In this document: positions 56,371 through 64,000 of the stretch, piece by piece
How positions within the stretch are numbered: position 1 is the first letter of the stretch
Layout: every line of letters starts with the position of its first letter
Notes under the pieces: model-generated
Told to the model about the DNA's origin: nothing
The model's database searches: none
What the model saw: only the letters and a program-made list of their open reading frames with translations
From: Bacteroides sp.
GTDB lineage: Bacteria > Bacteroidota > Bacteroidia > Bacteroidales > Muribaculaceae
DNA length: 64,000 bases
Assembly: GCA_014801485.1 (NCBI GenBank)
Contig: JAAVEC010000001.1
Coordinates: forward strand, 1-64,000
Direction: 5' to 3'
Translations under genes and position numbers: made by a program

Positions 56371-57870
56371 ATGAAACGCATAGGTATTTTGTTGATGGTG
56401 GCCTTTTTAGCCGTAACTGCATTCGCGCAGAGCCGCGGCGAATCGCTCTTGAAGCAGGCCGATCAGGCTATGACTGCTCAAGAATATATCAAGGCCCGCT
56501 ACCTGTATCTCCAGGCTTTTCAGGCTTTTCAGAAGGAAGGAAACGTGCAGAAGGCCGTACCGGCTGCCGTGAATGTGGCTGCACTTTATCATCGCGAAAA
56601 CTATTATAAGGAAGCTTTCGATATTCTCAACTCGGCCGAGACCGCCCTCACGGCCAAAGAAGACGAAACCACTGGCAAGCTTCCGGCACTCCATTACCCT
56701 CTGGCACGCGAGCGCCAGAAAATCTACATGAAGCTGCGCAACGCCGGCAAAGCGGCCGAGCAGCTGGGACGCATGCAGTCGTGGGCCTCTCAGGCTGCCG
56801 ACAGCACCCTGAACGTGGATCTGCTGGCTGCATCTGCACAGCAGTACTACCTTTTCGGACAAACTGATAAGGGCGACGAAGCCGTGAATCGCCTCATAGC
56901 TCTCTATGAGACCCGCAGCGACTACGACAACGCCGGCCGCTGCTACAAAGACCTCATAGAAATGGCCGGTCGTACGGGCAATGCACGCTTGATTTCGCGC
57001 ACCTACGAGAAATATGTGGCCTGGGCCGATTCCGTGGCCACCGTCAAAAGCGACGCCCGGGTGGCTGCCCTTGAGCAGAAACTGAAACAGGCACAAGCCG
57101 ATATCGACGACCGCGACAGCTCGCTCACGGCCAAGACGGCCATCATCGTGGGCCTGTGTGTGCTTGCCGCAATCCTCGCCGCAGTGCTGGTGATAGGCGC
57201 AATCATCCTGCTGCGCTACATTGCTCTGAGCCGTCGCCAGAAAAAGCAGATCGAAACGGCACGCGCCCACAACGAACTTAAAACCAAATTCATATCAAAT
57301 ATTTCAGCCCAGCTTGAGCCCACGCTCAACACGCTTCCATCCGATCTTCCTGCCGTGAAAGCTCTGCGCGGCTTCACGGGCCACATTCAGGAGCTGTCGG
57401 ATCTCGAAGCCACGCTTTCGGATATATATCCCACGGAATCAGTGGAGATCGCTAAGTTCTGCCAGGCACTGGGCGCAGAAGTGGAATCGAAGTTGAAGCC
57501 CGATGTGAAGCTACTCGTGGACGCACCCAAGGTGAGCGCGCCGCTCAGCCCCGAGCCTCTGGCCCGCGTGATTAACCATATCCTCGAAAATGCCGCAATC
57601 TACACCCCGGCCGGTGGCAAAATCACCCTTGAGGCCAAGAAGCGCGGCCCGCACAACATCCAATTCATCATCACCAACAGCGGCGAGCCCATTGACCCCG
57701 AACTGGTCACGACCCTGTTCAAGCCCTTCGCCGATGTGCGTGATCTCACTCAGGGCGACGGCCTGGGCCTTCCCATCTGTGCCCTGCTCACCACCAAGAT
57801 GAACGGCACGCTCCGCATCGACGAATCCTACACCTCCGGCGCCCGCTTCGTTATCGAGTTGCACCCGTAA
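56371..57870 (+). CDS. TPR-TM-HATPase protein, histidine-kinase-like without canonical H-box His
   Basis: Signal peptide, helical repeats, TM, KFISNISAQLEPTLN in H-box place, NHILENAAIYTP N-box, GDGLGLPIC G2-box. Confidence 0.8.
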   Translation: MKRIGILLMVAFLAVTAFAQSRGESLLKQADQAMTAQEYIKARYLYLQAFQAFQKEGNVQKAVPAAVNVAALYHRENYYKEAFDILNSAETALTAKEDETTGKLPALHYPLARERQKIYMKLRNAGKAAEQLGRMQSWASQAADSTLNVDLLAASAQQYYLFGQTDKGDEAVNRLIALYETRSDYDNAGRCYKDLIEMAGRTGNARLISRTYEKYVAWADSVATVKSDARVAALEQKLKQAQADIDDRDSSLTAKTAIIVGLCVLAAILAAVLVIGAIILLRYIALSRRQKKQIETARAHNELKTKFISNISAQLEPTLNTLPSDLPAVKALRGFTGHIQELSDLEATLSDIYPTESVEIAKFCQALGAEVESKLKPDVKLLVDAPKVSAPLSPEPLARVINHILENAAIYTPAGGKITLEAKKRGPHNIQFIITNSGEPIDPELVTTLFKPFADVRDLTQGDGLGLPICALLTTKMNGTLRIDESYTSGARFVIELHP

Positions 57871-57885
57871 ACGCCGGGAATAAGA

Positions 57886-57918
57886 CTTATAAATCTTATA
57901 TATCTTATAAGACTTATG
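57886..57918 (+). repeat. AT-rich imperfect short repeats (CTTATA-type)
   Basis: GACTTATAAATCTTATATATCTTATAAGACTTATGAG. Confidence 0.65.
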
Positions 57919-58461
57919 AGTGGATTTCTCAAAATTGCCGGCAACCTGAGCGATTGGAACGTATATCGCAAGGCTGTGATAATCAGTGATGTCACAGAGC
58001 TTTTCATTCGCAGAGCTTTTCGCGAGCCCACACGCACCGTCGACCAGATGCGACAGGCCGCACGTTCGTGCAAGCAAAACATAGTGGAGGGCATTAGCGA
58101 TGCCACCGTGTCGGTGGAAATATGCCTTAAACTTCTTGGAGTAGCACGTGGATCCGTGCGCGAGCTGCTTGAAGACTATGGCGACTATCTTCGGCAGAAC
58201 GGCCTTGAGACATGGCACTATGACGACGCTCGGACTGATGCTACCCGCAAATATTGCATTGAGAATGACGATCCGGCTGCGTTTACCGCAAAATGTCGCG
58301 AACGATCAGATGAAACGGTAGCCAATATAATGATTACCCAGATTCGGCAGATGGATGCCATGCTCGCTTCCGTGATGAAGCGCGTGGAATCCGATTTTAT
58401 AGCACAGGGCGGCATAAAGGAAGCAATGAGCAGCGCACGTCGCAAATCCCGTGGCTACTGA
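57916..58461 (+). CDS. Four-helix bundle protein with suffix domain
   Basis: FRRAF..TRTVDQMRQAARSCKQNIVEGISDATVSVEICLKLLGVARGSVRELLEDYGDYL. Confidence 0.8.
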   Translation: MSGFLKIAGNLSDWNVYRKAVIISDVTELFIRRAFREPTRTVDQMRQAARSCKQNIVEGISDATVSVEICLKLLGVARGSVRELLEDYGDYLRQNGLETWHYDDARTDATRKYCIENDDPAAFTAKCRERSDETVANIMITQIRQMDAMLASVMKRVESDFIAQGGIKEAMSSARRKSRGY

Positions 58462-58510
58462 TTGTGGTCCCATCCCGCAAGTTTTGGAATTTTCGTGCAG
58501 GTTATGAAAA

Positions 58511-59686
58511 TTATTGTTTTCTCTTAGGCTTTATCCGCCACACGTCGGGCTCGTGTGTGGCAAGCCACTTATCAATTGTGGGTTGAATATTGGAGAAAGC
58601 CGCTGCAATTTCGGTGCGTAGTTTCTCCATACGGTCTTCGTATTTGCGGAAGTATGCCGTGTCAAGGCGAAAGAATTTTGGTCCGAAGCGACGCTGCCAC
58701 CAACTCTCTTTCTCCGGCCTCATATATCCCGGATATAACATCTGATTATTAGTGCTGTTGCGTATTCGGGCGAGACGCTGAGGATTGAAATTAAGTTCGT
58801 CTATAGATTCCGGTGGTGAGACTTTGATTACCTGCATAAACAGAAAGATTTCTTTCTCCCACCTTGTATCGCACGGGTCGGCCGCTCCTATATAGTCGAG
58901 CATTCCTTCCCGTAACCTGAAGAAGTAATAGAACTCAGCCTCGCACTCTCCTGGATTGTGAATCCGCACGAAATGTCCCGGAAGCATTGTAAATCCTTGT
59001 TCGCCAAGAACCTGAGATAGGGTCTCGGTGATTATATGACGTTTGCCTTTATACGGTGTATAACCCTCGATGGTGCGGTCCCGGAAATTTATTGTGCAAA
59101 GCTGATATTGTGCCAGCCACTTTTCCACAAATGGTGTGATGTCGCTGAAGTCTTCAAGCATAAGATTTTTAAGCAATGCAAGCCGTTGGTCATATTGTGC
59201 TTGCGTGCGGAATTTGCCAAGGGAATATTTAAGCACGTTTTTCCTGTAGCGCCTCAATTTTTTGTCGGGGTGCGATTCTGTATCAGAGGTTAGAAGTAGC
59301 TTGTGGGCGCCATTTCTTACAACTTGCCACGCAAGCTTTCCGAAATCGCTTTCATCATCAAGCATCAGCATCGGAAACAGTTCTCTACGCCAATCGCTGC
59401 CGGAATCTACCACCCGCAAAACAACCATATATATTTTAAAATATGGGTAATATATATCTACATCAAGAGTGGTGAGCAAATTATCTTGCATCCGTACATA
59501 GCTGTACGTGTAGTAATTATATCCCGGATACCATCCCATACCTACCGGAGCCTTTTCAAATCCCTGTTTTTCAAGCAGAGGCAATATTTCGTTAAGAAAA
59601 AATAGGTTAAGTGCATTGCGCCCTATTCTCTTGGGTACAATCCTTGCTTGCCCACTCCATGGATCTAAAAGACTTTCCAAGAACAT
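58511..59686 (-). CDS. Hypothetical protein with two similar DUF4304-like halves
   Basis: LLEKQGFEKAP...DITPFVEKWLAQYQ and VLGEQGFTMLP...NIQPTIDKWLATHE. Confidence 0.6.
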   Translation of the reverse strand: MFLESLLDPWSGQARIVPKRIGRNALNLFFLNEILPLLEKQGFEKAPVGMGWYPGYNYYTYSYVRMQDNLLTTLDVDIYYPYFKIYMVVLRVVDSGSDWRRELFPMLMLDDESDFGKLAWQVVRNGAHKLLLTSDTESHPDKKLRRYRKNVLKYSLGKFRTQAQYDQRLALLKNLMLEDFSDITPFVEKWLAQYQLCTINFRDRTIEGYTPYKGKRHIITETLSQVLGEQGFTMLPGHFVRIHNPGECEAEFYYFFRLREGMLDYIGAADPCDTRWEKEIFLFMQVIKVSPPESIDELNFNPQRLARIRNSTNNQMLYPGYMRPEKESWWQRRFGPKFFRLDTAYFRKYEDRMEKLRTEIAAAFSNIQPTIDKWLATHEPDVWRIKPKRKQ

Positions 59687-59776
59687 GTTGTAGAGGTAGA
59701 TTTGGGACGCGTTATGTGTTGATTCACCGTGTGATGAAGCAAGCTTGAATCATGCAGGATAGCCGGCTCACACACA

Positions 59777-60427
59777 TCAAAATTTCTGCACCACTTCGGG
59801 GCGGAGCCAGCGCAGGGCGGCGGGGGCGTCGGAGGGGAGGAAGTAGGAGTCGATGGTGCGGGTGTAGGTGACGGTGCGGCGGTCGGGGTCGGCTGTGGCT
59901 GTGGCAGTGATGAAGGGGATTGCTTCTTCCACTTCAGAGCGGTGACGCGAGCCCTCGCCCGTGAGCCACTGCTTGAGGGTGGGCTCTGCCACGGGAGCCT
60001 TGGCCGGCTGCCAGCTGGCGTCGAACCATTCGATGCGGCTGTCGGGCATGGGATAGCGCACGGTTTCGATCAGGGCCACGAGGGTGTCGCGTGGCGTGGT
60101 AAACACTGCCAGCTCGTAGCTGCAGCTGTCGCCGGCCTCAAACGTGAGACGGTGGTCGGCCGAGGATGTGACCATGGCCATGCCGCCGGCCTCGTTGCGC
60201 GAGGGCCGCTCCATGCCGTTGTTGTAGTAGTCGAGCATGTCGAGGCGGGTGTTGGCCGGGAGCAGGGGCAGCACTTCGTCCGGTGCCATGGCAAAGAACC
60301 ATTGCGCCGAGCCGGCATCCCGGGCCGTCATGGTGGCGCTCAGCGGCGCGTCGGAGTTGCGGGCGTTGAGGCCTGAGGCTGCTGCAGCTACAACGAGGGC
60401 CGCGATGATACGGGGTGTGATTTTCAT
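59777..60427 (-). CDS. DUF3256-like secreted protein
   Basis: Signal peptide; FFAMAPDEVLPLLPANTRLDMLDYYNNGM. Confidence 0.75.
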   Translation of the reverse strand: MKITPRIIAALVVAAAASGLNARNSDAPLSATMTARDAGSAQWFFAMAPDEVLPLLPANTRLDMLDYYNNGMERPSRNEAGGMAMVTSSADHRLTFEAGDSCSYELAVFTTPRDTLVALIETVRYPMPDSRIEWFDASWQPAKAPVAEPTLKQWLTGEGSRHRSEVEEAIPFITATATADPDRRTVTYTRTIDSYFLPSDAPAALRWLRPEVVQKF

Positions 60428-62145
60428 TTCTTCTTGCGTTTTTTGGCGGGTGCGTCGCCGGCGTCGCGGCTCTTGCGACCTGAGGCGCGTGCGTAGTCCT
60501 TATCGGCATCGGCCACTTCGCTGAAGAGTCGCTTGCCCAGGAAGTCGGCGCCCTTGAGGGCGCTCACCACGCGTCCGGCATCAGCCTTGCGCACGTCGAA
60601 GAGAGAGTAGCCGGGCATGAGATCGATACGACCCACGTCCACGCGCGGTCCCTGCACGGTGTGGTTGAGTAGGTCGATGAGGTTGCCGGCATAGAAGCCG
60701 TCGTTCTTGCCTGCGTTCACGTAGATTCGTGCCATTCCGCGCTCGGCCGTGCGTCGGTCTTTGTCGCGCGGCTCGGCAGGAGCCTCGTGCCGCTTCTTGC
60801 GGTCGGGGGTGTCGCTGATGTTTTCGATGGCCGGGGCGTCCTTGTAGTAGTCGAGCAGGCGGTTGAATTCGAGCGAGAGAATACGCTTCACCAGGTCGTG
60901 GGTGGAGAGCCACGATAGCTTCTTCTCCACGCCCTGCACGTAGCGGTCGATTTCTTCGTCGTTCACGGCCACGCGTTCGATGCGGTCGGCCAGCGAGTAG
61001 AGCTGTCGTTCGATGATGCGGTCGGGTGTGGGCACGTCCTTGCGCTCGAATTTTTTGCCTATGATGCGTTCGATCTCGCGCAGGCGGCCTTTCTCGCGTG
61101 AGTGGATAATGGCGATGCTGGTGCCGTGCTTGCCGGCTCGGCCGGTGCGTCCGGAGCGGTGGGTATAGACGGCGGTGTCGTCGGGCAGGCCGTAGTTGAT
61201 CACGTGGGTGAGGTCGTCCACGTCGAGGCCTCGGGCGGCCACGTCGGTGGCCACGAGCAGGCGTGTCACGCGGTCGCGGAACTTGCGCATCGTGAGGTCG
61301 CGCTGCTGCTGCGATAGGTCGCCGTGCAGGGCATCGGCGTTGTAGCCGTCGTGGATGAGGGCGTCGGCCACCTCCTGGGTGTCGCGGCGCGTGCGGCAGA
61401 AGATGATGGCGTAGATATCAGGGTTGTAGTCGGCCACGCGCTTGAGGGTGGCATATTTGTCGCGCGCGGGCACCATGTAGTAGATGTGGCGCACGTTGGC
61501 TGCGCCCTCGTTGCGTGTGCCCACCACTATTTCCTTGGGCTCGCGCATGTAGCGCTTGGCGATGCGTGCCACCTCGGCCGGCATGGTGGCCGAGAAGAGC
61601 AGGAGCTTGCGGTCGTCGGGCACGTGGTCGAGGATGTCGTTGATGCTGTCGACGAAGCCCATGTTGAGCATTTCGTCGGCCTCGTCGAGCACCACGGTGT
61701 GTACCTTGTCGAGGCTCACCACGCCACGGCCAATCAGGTCGATGAGGCGACCCGGCGTGGCCACGATTATCTGCACTCCGGCACGCAGCGAGCGTATCTG
61801 GCTCTCGATGCTGGAGCCGCCGTAGACGGGTAGCACCTCCACGTCGGGCATGTATTTCGAGTAGTCGGCAAGGTCGCCGGCAATCTGCAGGCACAGCTCG
61901 CGGGTGGGGGCGAGCACCAGTGCCTGCGGATAGCGATGCGCGGGGTCGATGAGCTGGAGCAGCGGCAGGCCGAATGCTGCGGTCTTGCCGGTGCCGGTCT
62001 GGGCCAGAGCCACGAGGTCGCGGTTTTCGCCCAGGAGCTCGGGAATCACTTGTTCTTGCACGGGCATGGGATTTTCAAAGCCCATGTCGGTCACGGCACG
62101 GATAAGCTCGGGCATCACGCCCAGTTCTTCAAAGGAGGAGGTCAT
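60424..62145 (-). CDS. DEAD-box RNA helicase with DbpA-type C-terminal RNA-binding domain
   Basis: ALAQTGTGKTAAFGLPLLQ, VLDEADEMLNMGF, HRSGRTGRAGKHG; basic KKRKKK tail. Confidence 0.95.
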   Translation of the reverse strand: MTSSFEELGVMPELIRAVTDMGFENPMPVQEQVIPELLGENRDLVALAQTGTGKTAAFGLPLLQLIDPAHRYPQALVLAPTRELCLQIAGDLADYSKYMPDVEVLPVYGGSSIESQIRSLRAGVQIIVATPGRLIDLIGRGVVSLDKVHTVVLDEADEMLNMGFVDSINDILDHVPDDRKLLLFSATMPAEVARIAKRYMREPKEIVVGTRNEGAANVRHIYYMVPARDKYATLKRVADYNPDIYAIIFCRTRRDTQEVADALIHDGYNADALHGDLSQQQRDLTMRKFRDRVTRLLVATDVAARGLDVDDLTHVINYGLPDDTAVYTHRSGRTGRAGKHGTSIAIIHSREKGRLREIERIIGKKFERKDVPTPDRIIERQLYSLADRIERVAVNDEEIDRYVQGVEKKLSWLSTHDLVKRILSLEFNRLLDYYKDAPAIENISDTPDRKKRHEAPAEPRDKDRRTAERGMARIYVNAGKNDGFYAGNLIDLLNHTVQGPRVDVGRIDLMPGYSLFDVRKADAGRVVSALKGADFLGKRLFSEVADADKDYARASGRKSRDAGDAPAKKRKKK

Positions 62146-62220
62146 ATTAAGTCTGAATTTTGGTTTTTAAGAAGTTCTTTTGTATAAACGCCCGCAGCGG
62201 CTATAAGTTTCAGCGACGTA

Positions 62221-63324
62221 TTATACGTTGAAGCGGAAGTGCATGATGTCGCCGTCCTGCACCACGTATTCCTTGCCTTCCACACCCATGCGGCCGGCAT
62301 CGCGCACGGCGGTCTCGCCGCCCAGCTCCACGTAGTCGTCGTATTTGATCACCTCGGCGCGGATGAATCCCTTCTCGAAGTCGGTGTGGATGATTCCGGC
62401 GCAGCGTGGAGCCTTGCTGCCGCGGATGAATGTCCAGGCGCGCACCTCGTCGGGGCCGGCGGTGAAATAGGTCTGTAGGTCGAGCAGGGCATAGGCGGCG
62501 CGTATGAGGCGAGCCACACCGCTTTCTTCGAGCCCGATTGATTCGAGGAATTCCTTGCGCTCCTCATAGGTGTCGAGCTCGGCGATTTCGCTCTCTGTCT
62601 GGGCGGCGATAATCATGAGCGACGCGCCCTCTTCGGCGATAGCTTCGCGCACGGCGTCCACATAGGCATTGCCGGTGGCGGCCGATGCGTCGTCGACGTT
62701 GCACACGTAGAGCACGGGCTTGGACGTGAGCAGGAAGAGCTCGCGCACGAATTTTTGCTCGTCGGGGGTATCGAAGCTCACGCTGCGTGCCGGCTTGCCC
62801 TGCTCCAGGGCCTCCTTGATGCGCTGAAGCACCTCGGCCTGCATGCGGGCCACCTTGTCGCCGCCGGTCTGCGCCTGCTTGATGGTGCGTGCCAGGCGAG
62901 CGTCGATAGTCTCCATGTCTTTGAGCAATAGCTCATAGTCGATTATCTCTTTGTCGCGCACGGGGTCGACCGAGCCGTCCACGTGGGTGATATTGTCGTC
63001 GTCGAAGCAGCGTAGCACGTGCAGGATGGCGTCGGTTTCGCGGATGTTGGCCAGGAACTTGTTGCCCAGTCCTTCGCCACGGCTGGCGCCCTTCACGAGG
63101 CCGGCGATATCGACTATCTCCACGGTGGCGGGCACCACCGAGCGCGGATTGCACATCTCCACGAGGCGCGTAAGGCGATCGTCGGGCACGCTGATTACGC
63201 CCACGTTGGGTTCGATGGTGCAGAAGGGGAAGTTGGCCGATTGCGCCTTGGCATTCGACAGACAGTTGAAGAGGGTGCTCTTGCCCACGTTGGGCAGACC
63301 CACTATGCCGCATTTAAGAGCCAT
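62221..63324 (-). CDS. ychF: Redox-regulated ATPase YchF
   Basis: [44 protein letters not shown]. Confidence 0.97.
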   Translation of the reverse strand: MALKCGIVGLPNVGKSTLFNCLSNAKAQSANFPFCTIEPNVGVISVPDDRLTRLVEMCNPRSVVPATVEIVDIAGLVKGASRGEGLGNKFLANIRETDAILHVLRCFDDDNITHVDGSVDPVRDKEIIDYELLLKDMETIDARLARTIKQAQTGGDKVARMQAEVLQRIKEALEQGKPARSVSFDTPDEQKFVRELFLLTSKPVLYVCNVDDASAATGNAYVDAVREAIAEEGASLMIIAAQTESEIAELDTYEERKEFLESIGLEESGVARLIRAAYALLDLQTYFTAGPDEVRAWTFIRGSKAPRCAGIIHTDFEKGFIRAEVIKYDDYVELGGETAVRDAGRMGVEGKEYVVQDGDIMHFRFNV

Positions 63325-63381
63325 ATATGCTTGTGATTTGAGTTTACAAATATAATAGAGTACAAAGTTACGAAAATTTTG

Positions 63382-63852
63382 TCAGTCGCGATGCAATTCG
63401 TCCAGTGAAATGCCCGTGTGGCGCTCGGTCTTGTCGATGAGCCAGCGGCGTGCGATGCGGGCCCATAGCGCCCCGCTGCATGATGCCTCGTTTTCCAGCA
63501 TCGACAGAGCCTGCCACAGGCACACGGCCGCTGCGCAAGCACGCACGATATCTATAGTGACGTCGGGCAGCAATATCACGCGACGCACGGCGGCAGCCAG
63601 CAATAGCAGCCCGTATATGCGTCCGAGCGTGCCCAGGGCCGCGCCCATACGGCAGCTCTGAAATTTGCCGGCGGCAGCACGCCCGGTGCGGCGTGCCACG
63701 CGGCGCCCCAGCCGCCACGCCGTGAAGGTATCGGCCGCAACCATGAGCGAGCACACGGCGGCATACGGAAGCACAGGAATCGTAATCGAGAGAAACGCGC
63801 CGCCCACCGCCGCCATAATGGTGCGCACGGCCATTACTAAATCGTGGTTCAT
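63382..63852 (-). CDS. Putative phage-holin-family-like membrane protein
   Basis: Small multi-TM protein, AADTFTAWRLGRRVARR...KFQSCRMGAALGTLGRIYGLLLL; start MNHDLV. Confidence 0.5.
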   Translation of the reverse strand: MNHDLVMAVRTIMAAVGGAFLSITIPVLPYAAVCSLMVAADTFTAWRLGRRVARRTGRAAAGKFQSCRMGAALGTLGRIYGLLLLAAAVRRVILLPDVTIDIVRACAAAVCLWQALSMLENEASCSGALWARIARRWLIDKTERHTGISLDELHRD

Positions 63853-64000
63853 ATCGAAATGAGTTTTTTGGTTTTTATGATTGTGCTGCAAAGTTATGAT
63901 GCATCATGGGCGGATATTGCCACAATCGCGACCGACCGGTGGTTTTTTTGTGGTGTGAACAATTTCGGCGGCATCGCGGTTATAATGGAAAAATCTCCTC

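Noticed and set aside
59687-59776. Intergenic gap checked for tRNA or small RNA
   Set aside because: No cloverleaf or conserved tRNA T-arm sequence recognised; no supporting hairpin/terminator pair.
63900-64000. Window edge checked for a truncated gene
   Set aside because: No start codon with family-like translation could be supported within the last 100 bp.

Overview
This 64-kb window is a gene-dense Bacteroidales chromosome segment. The Muribaculaceae-like assignment is an inference from gene content, TAnnTTTG promoter elements and family repertoire. Most of it is core genome: recA, meaB, three tandem FKBP isomerases, thyA-folA, and a complete dcw (division/cell wall) cluster from rsmH to ftsZ that runs on by stop/start overlaps into a sirtuin-DUF4271-hemD-rnpA-yidD-tatD string. 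Further core genes are pfkA, a DUF2723 protein, queG, a DEAD-box helicase and ychF. Accessory or less usual content: (i) a three-gene operon of a secreted 8-Cys peptide, a beta-propeller lipoprotein and a CRPC thioredoxin-like protein, with a G10/T10 homopolymer block just upstream of its promoter; (ii) a low-GC C10 (streptopain-type) protease locus with a DUF3244-like protein, a lipoprotein and a TPR-TM regulator; (iii) a TPP-riboswitch-controlled TonB receptor/PnuC thiamine uptake operon; (iv) an intact RelB/DinJ-type antitoxin beside an internally deleted, nonsense-mutated PIN toxin remnant; (v) a TPR-TM histidine-kinase-like protein lacking the phospho-acceptor His. No rRNA, tRNA, CRISPR array or transposase was recognised. 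Calls were made by reading the sequence and the supplied translations; no database search was run.
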